A stretch of 64,000 nt of DNA from Mariniblastus sp. (GTDB lineage Bacteria; Planctomycetota; Planctomycetia; Pirellulales; Pirellulaceae), in contig JAQXDZ010000119.1 in assembly GCA_029251085.1 (NCBI GenBank), positions 1 to 64,000 on the forward strand, in the 5' to 3' direction. How positions within the stretch are numbered: position 1 is the first letter of the stretch; each line of letters begins with the position of its first letter. Below, piece after piece: positions 9,677-18,797 of this stretch. The notes under the pieces are model-generated. The model saw nothing but the letters and a program-made list of their open reading frames with translations. It had not been told where the DNA came from and searched no databases. The translations under genes were made by a program, and so were the position numbers.

Positions 9677-11131
9677 ATGGACCTGATTCTTATCATCCTG
9701 ATTCCCATTTTAATTGTTTGTGGATGCGCTTGGTATCGCATGAATCCGCAAATCCCGATGTCGATCATGCCGGCCCTCTTACTGGGCGTTGTAATCGCCG
9801 GATCTGTCTTCGGGCACGATTTCTTTCACGCTCCTTTCGGCCCAATTCCTATTACGCTGGACCGCTTGCTTCTACTCGCCGCAATCGCCATGTTCGGATG
9901 GAGGTGGCTAAAAGGTCGCGAGGACTTACCAAATTTCAATTCGATAGACGTGGCAATTTTCGTTTGGATTGTTTGCTTAACACTGAATACACTTTCCCAT
10001 GACTGGCGAGCCATGGATAAATCTCCACTTTCCCGTTTACTGTTTTTCAACCTCCTACCAGTAGTCGTCTATTTTTTAGCCCGCAGCTACAAAACCAAAA
10101 TTGGAGACCTTCGAGTCATTGCTCTCGTGCTCGGCGGGTTTGGGGTTTATCTAGCCCTGATTGCTTTGGCCGAAATCGCAGAATTTTATGCAGTTATTTT
10201 CCCCCGCTACATCGTAACTTCCGAAGAGTCCGAATTTTTTGGGCGCGGCCGCGGTCCGTTTCTTAATCCCGTCTCCAATGGAATTTTCCTGTCGGTTTGC
10301 CTGTGTTGTTGCTGGATGTGGTGGCCAAGATTAAATCGTGTCGGCAAATTTGGTTTACTATTAGCCGGAGGTTTGTTATCCGCGGGCTGTTTCGCGACAC
10401 TCACCCGAAGTGTGTGGCTTGGATTCATCGTGGGTGCAGGGATCTTTACCTGGTTGCCGGCATCCCGCAAACAACGGGGAGCCCTCGTCCTTGCCACAAC
10501 CATCATTGCCATTATTGCCTTCCCTTTTATTTCAGACAAAATCTGGGCATTTAAAAGAGACAAATATGTTACCGTTGCGGACATGGAGCAATCGGCTCAA
10601 CTGCGAGAGCTTTTCTTAACCATCGCGGTTGACATGTTTCAGGATCGCCCGCTTTTAGGCTGCGGATTTGGTCAGTACACGATTGCGAAGCGACCTTACC
10701 TTCAAGATCCCTATTCTGGACAACCGCTTTCACTCGCTAAACCGTTCTACCAGCACAATGTCTTCTTGGCCCATCTCGTTGAAACTGGATTAGTTGGGCT
10801 GATCACTTTGCTTTGGGTGTTGGCTGTGATTGCCTACGCGAGTTGGTCCGTTTGGCGGGACAAATCTCTAGACCTCTGGCCGCGGCAATTCGGACTACTC
10901 TCCCTGGTCGTCCTTGCACATTATTTTATTTCAGGAATGTTTCATGACGTCTCAATCGTACCGATGAATCAAACGCTGTTCTTTTTCCTAGCCGGCATCA
11001 TCAACAACATTAAAAGCAATGGCCTAGAATTTTCGAATTCCCGAAGTTCGCCGTCAAGCAACGATCCTGTGCCCGCGAGCCAGTCCGATTTAGAACTCCC
11101 TTCGTTCAGCCAGAAAGCAACGTTCTCTTAA
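9677..11131 (+). CDS. O-antigen ligase / Wzy-type polymerase family membrane protein
   Basis: A 484-residue membrane protein with about 10-12 transmembrane helices. A long extracytoplasmic loop near residues 330-370 holds GCGFGQYTIAKRPY and the conserved histidine in AKPFYQHNVFLAHLVETGLVG, the signature of the Wzy_C (O-antigen ligase-like) family. Another family trait is TLTRSVWLGF, with an Arg next to a helix. Such proteins join polysaccharide units to lipid or to each other at the outer face of the inner membrane. No glycosyltransferase cluster surrounds it, so the glycan is unknown. The gene follows the cysteine-rich lipoprotein gene by 19 bases. It converges with the CPBP protease gene, leaving only 27 bases between stops. 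Confidence 0.8.
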   Translation: MDLILIILIPILIVCGCAWYRMNPQIPMSIMPALLLGVVIAGSVFGHDFFHAPFGPIPITLDRLLLLAAIAMFGWRWLKGREDLPNFNSIDVAIFVWIVCLTLNTLSHDWRAMDKSPLSRLLFFNLLPVVVYFLARSYKTKIGDLRVIALVLGGFGVYLALIALAEIAEFYAVIFPRYIVTSEESEFFGRGRGPFLNPVSNGIFLSVCLCCCWMWWPRLNRVGKFGLLLAGGLLSAGCFATLTRSVWLGFIVGAGIFTWLPASRKQRGALVLATTIIAIIAFPFISDKIWAFKRDKYVTVADMEQSAQLRELFLTIAVDMFQDRPLLGCGFGQYTIAKRPYLQDPYSGQPLSLAKPFYQHNVFLAHLVETGLVGLITLLWVLAVIAYASWSVWRDKSLDLWPRQFGLLSLVVLAHYFISGMFHDVSIVPMNQTLFFFLAGIINNIKSNGLEFSNSRSSPSSNDPVPASQSDLELPSFSQKATFS

Positions 11132-11158
11132 CGAATCACCTGCTATTTCATTCGCGAG

Positions 11159-11914
11159 CTACCACAGATGCCATTGAGCGTAAATTAATACGTAAATGCC
11201 GAGCAACAGATTGGTCACGGCATGAGCGACAACACAGTCCCAGAGACTCCCCGTCTTATTCATTAACCAGCTTACTAAACCAAACCATGCAAATGCTGCG
11301 ATGGCTTCGCTTGGATGAGTCAAGACACCGTACGCGCTTGCGGCCAGCAACGCTTTCCACGACAAACCTTGAAGGGAAAGATTTTCCCATTCCGGATCCT
11401 CAACCCACCTAATAAACCAACCTCGCAAAAACAGTTCTTCAATCAATGGAACGATAATGGCCAGCAGTACGATTCGGAAAAAAAGAAACGCTGCTAAAAC
11501 ACCCGAATCCTGAAGTGTAAACGGATCAAACGAAGGCCGACTAAAATCAAAGCCCATTAACCCGAAAATTTTTGGCTCAATCTGTAGGCTGCAAATACCA
11601 ATCCAGACCGCAACGCCGATAGCGCCCACCACAACGGACAATAATGAGACTCGAAAAGGAAAATGCTGTCGATAAATCTTCCGAAAATAGACCAATAAAC
11701 CGACTGCCAAAACCACCTGCAAAGCAATCATGCCGACATACCAATAGGTCGACGTCAGGATCAGATCAGGCTCTTCCTCAGATGCAAAATCAGGGTATCG
11801 ACTGGCGATCATCAAAAAAACGACCAGTGGCAAAACAAACGGCAATGGGTTGGACGAACGAGGAACCCCCGCGGTGTCTTGTTGCAATTCTTTCTTTGCC
11901 ATACTTTCTGCCAT
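11159..11914 (-). CDS. CPBP-family intramembrane metalloprotease (CAAX-protease-like)
   Basis: A membrane protein of 252 residues with about seven hydrophobic segments. The CPBP motifs are present: LIEELFLRGWF (EExxxR), and later an FAWF segment and HAVTNLLLG, supplying Glu and His for metal binding. Such proteins are type II CAAX-prenyl-protease relatives; in bacteria they often act in bacteriocin immunity or maturation, but no such partner is nearby. The start at 11914 is set by AGGAG five bases upstream. An in-frame start further upstream (11932) lacks such a site. A TATAAT sequence (read on the - strand) at 11932-11937 may be a -10 element. Confidence 0.85.
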   Translation of the reverse strand: MAESMAKKELQQDTAGVPRSSNPLPFVLPLVVFLMIASRYPDFASEEEPDLILTSTYWYVGMIALQVVLAVGLLVYFRKIYRQHFPFRVSLLSVVVGAIGVAVWIGICSLQIEPKIFGLMGFDFSRPSFDPFTLQDSGVLAAFLFFRIVLLAIIVPLIEELFLRGWFIRWVEDPEWENLSLQGLSWKALLAASAYGVLTHPSEAIAAFAWFGLVSWLMNKTGSLWDCVVAHAVTNLLLGIYVLIYAQWHLW

Positions 11915-12132
11915 AACCGCTCCTATACCCAATTATAACTCGATTTAGCTATTCTCGGCGGTTAATCATCCTAAAGTCACACCAGATTGCCTCTATCGGT
12001 GATCAAAACTCGGCTTGATCAAAACAACCTGCTTATAATAGCCTGCGGTCGTGTTAATTGTTACTTCGTTGGCTACGATTTCAAAACACAATGCCTTTTA
12101 GCCACCGACACTAGTTTGATCAGGTTTGAACC

Positions 12133-13377
12133 ATGCAAATGAGCTATCTCAAATTTTCGATCTGCTGCTTACTGTTCGCAGCAGTGACATCACAAGCAGC
12201 CTCAGGTTTAGCAGCTATGCCTCAGAATGAGGCTGAGTTCGAAAAACTCAGAAACGAAATGGTTGAAGTTGCCGTTATCGGCGCTGGGATTTCTGACGAA
12301 CGTGTTTTAAAAACCATGAGGGCAACTCCCCGACATGAATTCGTTCCCAAAAAGATCCGAAAGACTCAGTCCTACCTTGATGCGGGTGTACCCATTGGCA
12401 AAAGTCAGACAATTTCTTCGCCGTTCATTGTGGCCTACATGACGCAGGAATTGGATCCTCAACCCACTGACAAAGTCCTTGAAATTGGCACGGGAAGTGG
12501 TTATCAAGCCGCGATCTTAAGCCCGCTGGTAAAGGAAGTCTATTCGATTGAAATCGTTGAAAAACTGGGGAAATCTGCTGCAAAGGTTTTGAAAAAACTC
12601 AAATACGATAACGTCTTTACCAAAATTGGCGATGGCTACAAAGGCTGGAAAGAACATGCCCCCTTTGACAAAATCATTGTGACTTGTTCACCCGAAGCAA
12701 TCCCACAACCGCTTGTTGATCAACTTGTCGAAGGCGGGATCATTATCGTTCCGATGGGCGAACGGCATCAACAGACGCTGTTCCTTATGAAGAAAACTGA
12801 CGGAGAAATGAAGCGATTCGCATTGCGTCCGACATTATTTGTTCCCATGACCGGCGCAGCCGAAGACAATCGTAAGATTCTCCCCGACCCGGCTAAGCCG
12901 CAACTAATCAATTCAGGTTTCGAGGAAGGACTCGATGAAAAAGGATTCGCCCAAGGATGGTATTACCAACGCCAACTAACCCTCGAAAAAGGAGGCGCCG
13001 AAGAGGGCGTTAACAACTTCGTGGAATTCAAAAATAACGTTCCTGGGCAACTCGCCCAAGTGATGCAGGCTTTCGCATGCGACGGACGAAAAGTTCCACT
13101 CGTCAAATTTTCGGCATCATTCTCCTGTGAAAACGTTGTCGTCGGCCCGCGGCAAAACGATCTACCGACCGCTGTAATTTCGTTCTACGACGAAGATCGC
13201 CAAGAATTAGGCATGTTTTCGTTAGGGGCTCACAAAGGATCGAAAGACTGGTTTACCCAATCGAGAGTCATTCGCATCCCACGTTCGGCACGTGAAGGGA
13301 TTGTTCGAATCGGCCTTTGGGGCGCAACCGGCACTGCCCGCTTCGACAATGTTACGGTCGAAGCCGTCAAAAAATAA
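12133..13377 (+). CDS. pcm: Exported protein-L-isoaspartate O-methyltransferase with C-terminal beta domain
   Basis: Repairs isoaspartyl residues in damaged proteins by SAM-dependent methylation. A signal peptide (SICCLLFAAVTSQAASGLA) precedes the enzyme domain (residues about 35-240), which carries ATPRHEFVP, IGKSQTISSPFIVAYMTQ and the SAM-binding motif VLEIGTGSGYQAAIL. These are all classical PCMT motifs. About 155 extra residues follow, with an N-terminal INSGFEEG and terminal ARFDNVTVEA pattern typical of carbohydrate-binding-module-like jelly rolls. Known PIMTs are usually about 210-220 residues and cytosolic, so export plus the added domain is unusual. Two in-frame ATGs (12133 and 12139) are both possible starts. 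No operon partner. Confidence 0.85.
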   Translation: MQMSYLKFSICCLLFAAVTSQAASGLAAMPQNEAEFEKLRNEMVEVAVIGAGISDERVLKTMRATPRHEFVPKKIRKTQSYLDAGVPIGKSQTISSPFIVAYMTQELDPQPTDKVLEIGTGSGYQAAILSPLVKEVYSIEIVEKLGKSAAKVLKKLKYDNVFTKIGDGYKGWKEHAPFDKIIVTCSPEAIPQPLVDQLVEGGIIIVPMGERHQQTLFLMKKTDGEMKRFALRPTLFVPMTGAAEDNRKILPDPAKPQLINSGFEEGLDEKGFAQGWYYQRQLTLEKGGAEEGVNNFVEFKNNVPGQLAQVMQAFACDGRKVPLVKFSASFSCENVVVGPRQNDLPTAVISFYDEDRQELGMFSLGAHKGSKDWFTQSRVIRIPRSAREGIVRIGLWGATGTARFDNVTVEAVKK

Positions 13378-13716
13378 CAGGGAAGCTTTCTATCGCTTAG
13401 CTTGGATGCCCCCCCCACAACCAAGCGGCAACTGCGCGATGACCACCCTCTGTTGAACAAATCACCAATCTGCCAGGGGAACAGAATCTAGCCGCAGGTG
13501 GATTTCTGGCAAATCAACCTCGAAACCGTGAATTTCACGCCACAAACTCAACCCAATCAACCAAAACACCCCAAGCGACTTGAATTAACAGAATCGCCTG
13601 TTATCCTGAACATTGCAGGGATTAACGTATTTCTGGGTGTATCTTCGTGTTCACGATCGCCCGGAGCGTTCCAATTTCTTCACCATGACGAGAATTCTTC
13701 GGAGCAAAAGATAACG
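13378..13716. other. Intergenic region before the TIGR03000 gene
   Basis: 339 bases. The frame of the downstream gene is open back to 13498, but the signal peptide begins at 13717 and the upstream residues do not look like protein. A run of C at 13409-13416 is the only notable feature. No hairpin terminator for pcm is apparent. Confidence 0.5.
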
Positions 13717-14808
13717 ATGACTAGGTTCAATTCCTTGAAGGGCTTAGCAATAATCGCAGCCCTCTCTCTTAGTCTTTCTGCAATCACGACAAGTGATGCA
13801 TTGGCTAACAGCGGTGGTTGGGGTGGCACCACAAATGCTTACGGTTCAACTGGAAGCTTTGCATGCAGCGGTGGAAGTTCCGGCGGGGCACAGCGTGTCT
13901 ACCGAACCCCCGTAAGAAACGTCCTTGGCCGCATTGGCTATCGCATTTCCAACATTGGGCACCACTCCAGCGGTGGGTGCTGTGGAGGTTTTTACCGTGC
14001 ACCGATCGGAATGTGGGGAACTCCCAATTACGGTTGTTGCGGTGGTTGGGATGCTGGAGCAGGAAGCCTCTCAATGATGACTCCCTATGGCGAGCCTATG
14101 TCTGGCTCTCTCGGCCCCAATTCAATTTTGGAACAGTCTCCTGAAAACTCACCGCGGATTCCCAACGGCGGTTCGATCAATTCAATGCTCGACAATCCAG
14201 GTCCTGCAGGGCAACCAGCTTCAGGTAACTCCACCCAACCCAATGGTGCGAACGCTAATCCAAGCGAAAAACCAGCAGTGGGTTCCTCGATCCTAAACGT
14301 GAACTTACCTCAAGACGCAAAAATTTTCATTAACGATCGATTAACAAAAACAGAAGGATCAGCTCGAAGTTATCGTTCTACAAATTTGGAAATCGGCAAA
14401 GAGCATCGTTACAGCGTCAAAGCAGTAATCAATCGAAATGGTATCGAGACGATCAAGACTAAATTGGTCAAACTGACACCAGGTGAAAACGAGACCATTC
14501 GATTTGATTTTGAGACAACCGCTCCCTTAACGACCGCGATTGCAACGACGCTTCAGCTAGAGGTACCTGCGGATGCAGTCGTCACCCTTTGCGGGAGTAA
14601 AACTGAAAAGAGTGGTAAGTTGAGAACCTTCACAACCAACCGCCTTCCATCGGGAGAGACTTGGAAAGACTATAAAATCCAAGTCAAATTCGAGCGTAAT
14701 GGTGAGACAATTACACAAGAAAAAACCGTCGAGCTTTTCGCGGGTAAATCGCATTCGTTTTCGTTTAAGGGCGATGTTTCACTAGCATCGCAGGTCGCTA
14801 AAAACTAG
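13717..14808 (+). CDS. Exported TIGR03000-type double-domain protein, Gly/Cys-rich N-terminus
   Basis: A planctomycete-specific type. The signal peptide (MTRFNSLKGLAIIAALSLS..., ending SDALA) fixes the start at 13717. A Gly-, Ser- and Cys-rich stretch follows (GWGG, CSGGSSGG, GGCCGGF, YGCCGGWD), then a flexible Pro/Asn region. Two tandem TIGR03000-like domains come next, each built as 'L.V..P.DA...' then a polar turn, R.Y/F.S..L..G and 'Y...V....NG......K.V.L..G': ILNVNLPQDAKIFIND...LTPGENETIRFDF and LQLEVPADAVVTLCG...LFAGKSHSFSF. Function is unknown; extracellular or periplasmic. It is followed by a strong terminator, so the gene is probably monocistronic. The CC-pairs suggest disulfide cross-linking (inference). 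Confidence 0.85.
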   Translation: MTRFNSLKGLAIIAALSLSLSAITTSDALANSGGWGGTTNAYGSTGSFACSGGSSGGAQRVYRTPVRNVLGRIGYRISNIGHHSSGGCCGGFYRAPIGMWGTPNYGCCGGWDAGAGSLSMMTPYGEPMSGSLGPNSILEQSPENSPRIPNGGSINSMLDNPGPAGQPASGNSTQPNGANANPSEKPAVGSSILNVNLPQDAKIFINDRLTKTEGSARSYRSTNLEIGKEHRYSVKAVINRNGIETIKTKLVKLTPGENETIRFDFETTAPLTTAIATTLQLEVPADAVVTLCGSKTEKSGKLRTFTTNRLPSGETWKDYKIQVKFERNGETITQEKTVELFAGKSHSFSFKGDVSLASQVAKN

Positions 14809-14835
14809 CGAACCACAACTACCCAAGCGTTATTT

Positions 14836-14876
14836 AGAACAAACCACCAAAATTTTTGGTGGTTTGTTCTTTTTAT
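14836..14876 (+). terminator. Rho-independent terminator of the TIGR03000 gene
   Basis: A perfect 17-base inverted repeat (arms 14836-14852 and 14854-14870, centred on AGAACAAACCACC) followed by a T-rich run. It starts 28 bases after the stop. Confidence 0.9.
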
Positions 14877-15013
14877 TGAGAGATATCCTCATTACCTTGC
14901 GCGCAATCGCAGCCTAAATTTGCTCCCACTGATTCATAAACTAGACTAGGTTGAGGGGTCAATCTCCGACAGATATTCACCGATGTAGAATTAACTGTAA
15001 GCTCGCGTTAGCA

Positions 15014-15850
15014 ATGGTAAATCGCAAACGAAAAACGAAATCTAAGGATCCATCAAACCGATCTGAGCCCGAGCACGCCTCACTCGAACCTTCCGCCCCA
15101 TCAGCGACCTCCGATCCACCGCTCCAATGGACGCCGTTCGCACGAACGATTGCCACGGTCTTCATCCTGATGTACTTGTTCGTCGTCGTAATTGGACCAC
15201 TAGCAAATCCAATTGCCTCAAAATATTTCAGCGGTCCGGTTGCAAGAAAACTTGCCCCTTTGCATCGCATCTTATTCCTAGGCCACGGTTATCGTTTTTT
15301 TGGTCCAGACCCGGGGCCAACGCATCGCCTGGTATTTCGGGGTGTAAGAAATGACGGATCAAAATTTGAGGGATTTTTCCCCAACCGTCAAAACCAACAA
15401 CCGCGTCTGCTTTATCATCGCTGGTTCATGCTCAGTGAAACGCTCTTTGTAGAACACGCGAACCAGGTAAATCCTGATTTTTTAAAAAATCGACAGCGAG
15501 CTTACGAACAACAAGCAGCAAGATTGGCATCAGAAAATCGAACAAACCAATTAAGACAATTGAAATCGGATCGCGAACTTGAACTTCGCTACCACCAGAG
15601 AGCCTCGGAAAGAATAGACTTGCTTGCAAACTCCGTAGCCAAGGTACTTCTTGAACGCCACGACGCGTCTTCGATTGAACTTTTCAGCCAGGAACGAAGC
15701 ATCCCCTTTCCAGAGGAAGTTTTGGATGGTCTGAAACTTAACTCAGACCAACTACTTCTGCCGCTAAACAAGATTGGCGAACTAAATGCCGATGGCTATC
15801 GCGCAGCGAAGTCGACTGACCCTAGTGCTCCAGAAGAAGGGTCAAACTGA
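15014..15850 (+). CDS. Membrane-anchored protein of unknown function paired with an HTTM protein
   Basis: Not a named family. The basic N-terminus (MVNRKRKTKSK) and a Ser/Pro-rich stretch are followed by one clear membrane helix (IATVFILMYLFVVVIGPLANPI). A conserved-looking segment comes next: HRILFLGHGYRFFGPDPGPTHRLVF and FPNRQNQQPRLLYHRWFMLSE. The C-terminal half is helical and charged. The stop overlaps the ATG of the HTTM gene by one base (TGATG), which argues for translational coupling and a joint function. I chose the ATG at 15014 over upstream in-frame codons because those residues have no membrane or signal character. The pair may act on a membrane substrate, but that is inference. 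Confidence 0.7.
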   Translation: MVNRKRKTKSKDPSNRSEPEHASLEPSAPSATSDPPLQWTPFARTIATVFILMYLFVVVIGPLANPIASKYFSGPVARKLAPLHRILFLGHGYRFFGPDPGPTHRLVFRGVRNDGSKFEGFFPNRQNQQPRLLYHRWFMLSETLFVEHANQVNPDFLKNRQRAYEQQAARLASENRTNQLRQLKSDRELELRYHQRASERIDLLANSVAKVLLERHDASSIELFSQERSIPFPEEVLDGLKLNSDQLLLPLNKIGELNADGYRAAKSTDPSAPEEGSN

Positions 15851-16848
15851 TGAATCACAACCGAGACAACACGCTCGACCGCCCCAGTTCACTAGCCACA
15901 TTTTTTCATTCGTGGAACCAAGCTTGGAATCAGTTCTGGTTTCAACCAGAAGCCCCTTACACACTGGGGGCAATGCGAATCATGGTAGGCCTGATCGTAC
16001 TCTACACGCATTTCATCTGGGGTCTGCAGTTCGATACGTTTTTAGGTGTCGATGGCCTTCTGCCGCTGGAGTACCGCGCACTATTATTTGAAAGTCCTTA
16101 TGCGTGGAGTCATTTTGATTGGTTCTCCAACAACCAACTGCTACTAGTGATTCACATCTTGGGATTAATTGCTGTCGCGATGTTCACGCTTGGGATCTGG
16201 ACAAACTGGACTTCTGTTTTGACGGCGTTGCTGATCATTTCCTATGCAAATCGCGGAACCGGTGCGATCTTCGGGCTCGATCAAATCAGTAGTTTTCTTT
16301 GCATTTATCTCGCAATTGGAAATTGTGGAGGCGCTTACTCGATCGATCAGTGGATTGCTAAGCGTCGCGGGGCAGGGCAGGGGAGGTCATGCACTCGAAA
16401 TCAAATAGCAATTCGATTAATCCAAATACACATGTGTGTTGTTTATCTTTTCGCTGCCATTGGCAAACTTCAAGGCACGACTTGGCTCAATGGAGAAGCC
16501 GTCTGGGGAACGCTCGCAAGCTACGAATATCAATCGATTGATATGTCGTGGATTTCCAATCACATGTGGTTGGTTGCAATACTTACCCTCGGCACACTAA
16601 CCTGGGAATTAGCCTATCCAGCATTGATTTGGCTCAAATTAACTCGGCCAATCATGCTGTTATTTGCCATCCCAATTCATCTTGGAATCGGCTTTTGCAT
16701 GGGAATGCTTCCCTTTGGACTTGTAATGTTGGCGGGCAATCTAGCTTTCGTCGATTCTCGCTGGATCAGCAACCTTTTCAATTGTCTCACGAACCATAGA
16801 TTTGCTCAAAAGGCATGTGCGGAATCAACGCTAAACAACGTAGGCTGA
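15850..16848 (+). CDS. HTTM domain membrane protein (vitamin K-dependent carboxylase-like)
   Basis: A multi-pass membrane protein of 332 residues with the HTTM (horizontally transferred transmembrane) layout. The N-terminal FWFQPEAPYTLGAMRIMVGLIVLYTHF, then WSHFDWF, TNWTSVLTALLIISYANR, and a helix containing IRLIQIHMCVVYLFAAIGKLQGTTWLNGEAVW match the family. This domain is shared with gamma-glutamyl carboxylase, but bacterial members are mostly uncharacterised. The start codon overlaps the stop of the previous gene. About eight membrane segments are visible. The GGGCAGGG pair at 16370-16382 falls inside this coding sequence. Confidence 0.85.
   Translation: MNHNRDNTLDRPSSLATFFHSWNQAWNQFWFQPEAPYTLGAMRIMVGLIVLYTHFIWGLQFDTFLGVDGLLPLEYRALLFESPYAWSHFDWFSNNQLLLVIHILGLIAVAMFTLGIWTNWTSVLTALLIISYANRGTGAIFGLDQISSFLCIYLAIGNCGGAYSIDQWIAKRRGAGQGRSCTRNQIAIRLIQIHMCVVYLFAAIGKLQGTTWLNGEAVWGTLASYEYQSIDMSWISNHMWLVAILTLGTLTWELAYPALIWLKLTRPIMLLFAIPIHLGIGFCMGMLPFGLVMLAGNLAFVDSRWISNLFNCLTNHRFAQKACAESTLNNVG
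16370..16382 (+). other. Two overlapping KOPS-like octamers, + strand
   Basis: GGGCAGGG at 16370-16377 and again at 16375-16382, inside the HTTM gene. Both point right. Confidence 0.45.
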
Positions 16849-16985
16849 AAAGTCGTATTCGAATTGAGATTTCATTAACTCTGAGTCATTTCGGATTTTG
16901 AATCCGCTTCGTATAATGGCACATCAAAGAAACCTGCGCGACAAGTCCGCGCAGCCAATACCAAACAGCTGATTCGGAGTTAGGC

Positions 16986-17981
16986 GTGGCCAAAAAAATT
17001 GCCATTGCAGGAGCAACCGGGGCCGTCGGTCGCCTCGTAAGACAAATGCTAGAGCAGCGGAATTTCCCTTACGAGACAATTACATTTCTCGCCTCCCAAA
17101 GGTCAGCCGGAAAAACAATCCAGTTCAAAGGTGAGACCCACACAATCCAGTTGCTGGAACCCAATGTTTTTGATGACATTGATCTGGTCATTGGCAGTAC
17201 TCCGGACGACGTCGCTGAAACGTTTGTCCCCTGGGCGGTTGAACGCGGTACGATTGTAGTCGACGAGAGTGGTTACCATCGGATGCTCGATCACGTGCCG
17301 TTAGTCGTGCCCGAGGTTAATCCAGATGCCATCACCGGACATCAAGGTATCATCGCAAGTCCGAATTGCAGCACCACGCAAATGGTTGTGGCGATGAAGC
17401 CCCTCCATGATTTCTCGAAAATAAAGCGGGTCGTAGTTTCAACTTACCAATCTACCAGCGGGGCAGGGGTTGCGGGGCAGGCAGATCTGATTGAAGGAAC
17501 ACGAAATGCACTTGAAGAAAAACCATGGGACTACCAAGCCTTCGCCCATCCGATCGCCTTTAATGTCATCCCGCAGATTGGATCTGCCAAACATCTGGGC
17601 TATACCTCCGAAGAAATGAAAATGGTCTGGGAGACTCAGAAAATTTTCGGTGACGACTCAATTCAGGTTTGTCCAACTTGTGTACGCGTCCCCGTTTCCA
17701 ATTGCCACAGTGAATCGATTTTAGTCGAAACCGAAGAACCTATCTCGGCCGAACAGGCAATGCAGTTATTCGAGGCCGCCCCTGGAATTCAAGTGATGGA
17801 TAATCTTGAACAAGGCGTTTATCCAATGCCGAGCAATAGTGACGATCGAGATGACGTGTTTGTTGGACGCATTCGCAAAGACATCAGTTGTGAAAACGGA
17901 CTCGCATTTTGGTGCGTCAGTGACAACCTCCGCAAAGGTGCTGCCACCAATGCCGTACAGATCGCCGAACTCCTTGTTTAA
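16986..17981 (+). CDS. asd: Aspartate-semialdehyde dehydrogenase
   Basis: Makes aspartate-4-semialdehyde from aspartyl phosphate with NADPH, at the branch point to lysine/diaminopimelate, methionine and threonine; cytosolic. The N-terminal Rossmann motif IAGATGAVGRLVRQMLEQRNFP is present. The catalytic cysteine is in SPNCSTTQMV (near residue 128), and the substrate-binding arginine/histidine regions RVPVSNCHSE and VGRIRKD follow. At 331 residues the length is normal. The start is GTG at 16986: the N-terminal AKKIAIAGATG fits the family and no ATG lies near. A TATAAT sequence near 16912 may be part of its promoter. truA starts 14 bases after the stop, so the two are probably co-transcribed. 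Confidence 0.95.
   Translation: MAKKIAIAGATGAVGRLVRQMLEQRNFPYETITFLASQRSAGKTIQFKGETHTIQLLEPNVFDDIDLVIGSTPDDVAETFVPWAVERGTIVVDESGYHRMLDHVPLVVPEVNPDAITGHQGIIASPNCSTTQMVVAMKPLHDFSKIKRVVVSTYQSTSGAGVAGQADLIEGTRNALEEKPWDYQAFAHPIAFNVIPQIGSAKHLGYTSEEMKMVWETQKIFGDDSIQVCPTCVRVPVSNCHSESILVETEEPISAEQAMQLFEAAPGIQVMDNLEQGVYPMPSNSDDRDDVFVGRIRKDISCENGLAFWCVSDNLRKGAATNAVQIAELLV
17461..17468 (+). other. KOPS-like octamer GGGCAGGG, + strand
   Basis: Inside asd, in the longer run GGGGCAGGGG at 17460-17469; points right. Confidence 0.45.
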
Positions 17982-17995
17982 GACAGGTTGTGCAG

Positions 17996-18742
17996 ATGCG
18001 GCATATCAAACTGGTTATTTCGTACGACGGAACCGACTACGTTGGGTGGCAAGTCCAACCCAACGGCATGTCAATTCAGCAATGCCTCGAAACAGCCTGG
18101 GCATCGGTAAGCGGTGAGCAGCTTCGAATCACTGCTAGTGGGCGAACCGACAGTGGGGTACACGCGCTCGGACAAGTTTGCAGCTTTGCAACTGAAAGCC
18201 AATTGCCGCTTCAACAGATTGTCCGGGCAATCAATGCAGAAACACCCTTTGACATTTCAGTCTTAACAGCCGAAGAAGCCCCGGAAGGCTTTCACGCGAT
18301 CCGGGACGCCCAACAAAAAACATATCGTTACCACGTGCAATATGGCAGGATCATGGACCCGCTCCGATTGAGAACCTGTTGGTTCGTCCCAGGAGAGATA
18401 GACCTTGAGTCTATGCAAAAAGCCGCGATTCTGATTACGGGAGAACACGATTTTGCCAGTTTCGAAAGTGCAGGAGCTCAGCGGTCCTCAACGATCCGAC
18501 ATATCATCGATTTGCAAGTTGTCCCCGAATCCGTTCACAATTTCCCCGGACTCGAGATTGCAATCACCGCCAATGGATTTCTATACAATATGGTTAGAAA
18601 TATCGTTGGCACGCTGATTCGAGTGGGTAAAAACAGGGAAGAAGTTGAATGGGTCGCGTGGGTACGCGATCAAAAAAACCGCCGCTATGCCGGACAAACC
18701 GCACCGGCACATGGATTATTTTTAGACCATGTTGTCTATTAG
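17996..18742 (+). CDS. truA: tRNA pseudouridine synthase A
   Basis: Converts U38-U40 of tRNA anticodon arms to pseudouridine. Family motifs: IKLVISYDGTDYVGWQVQPN at the N-terminus, ASGRTDSGVHALGQV with the catalytic Asp at residue 52, KTYRYHV, and FLYNMVRNIVGTLIRVG near the end. The ATG at 17996 gives MRHIKLVISY, matching the family start; the in-frame GTG two codons earlier is less likely. It lies 14 bases behind asd. Length (248) is normal. Confidence 0.95.
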   Translation: MRHIKLVISYDGTDYVGWQVQPNGMSIQQCLETAWASVSGEQLRITASGRTDSGVHALGQVCSFATESQLPLQQIVRAINAETPFDISVLTAEEAPEGFHAIRDAQQKTYRYHVQYGRIMDPLRLRTCWFVPGEIDLESMQKAAILITGEHDFASFESAGAQRSSTIRHIIDLQVVPESVHNFPGLEIAITANGFLYNMVRNIVGTLIRVGKNREEVEWVAWVRDQKNRRYAGQTAPAHGLFLDHVVY

Positions 18743-18797
18743 AATCGAAGTCGTCCCTCTGTTAACGAACCTTACAGGAATCGGTTTTTAAGACGAA

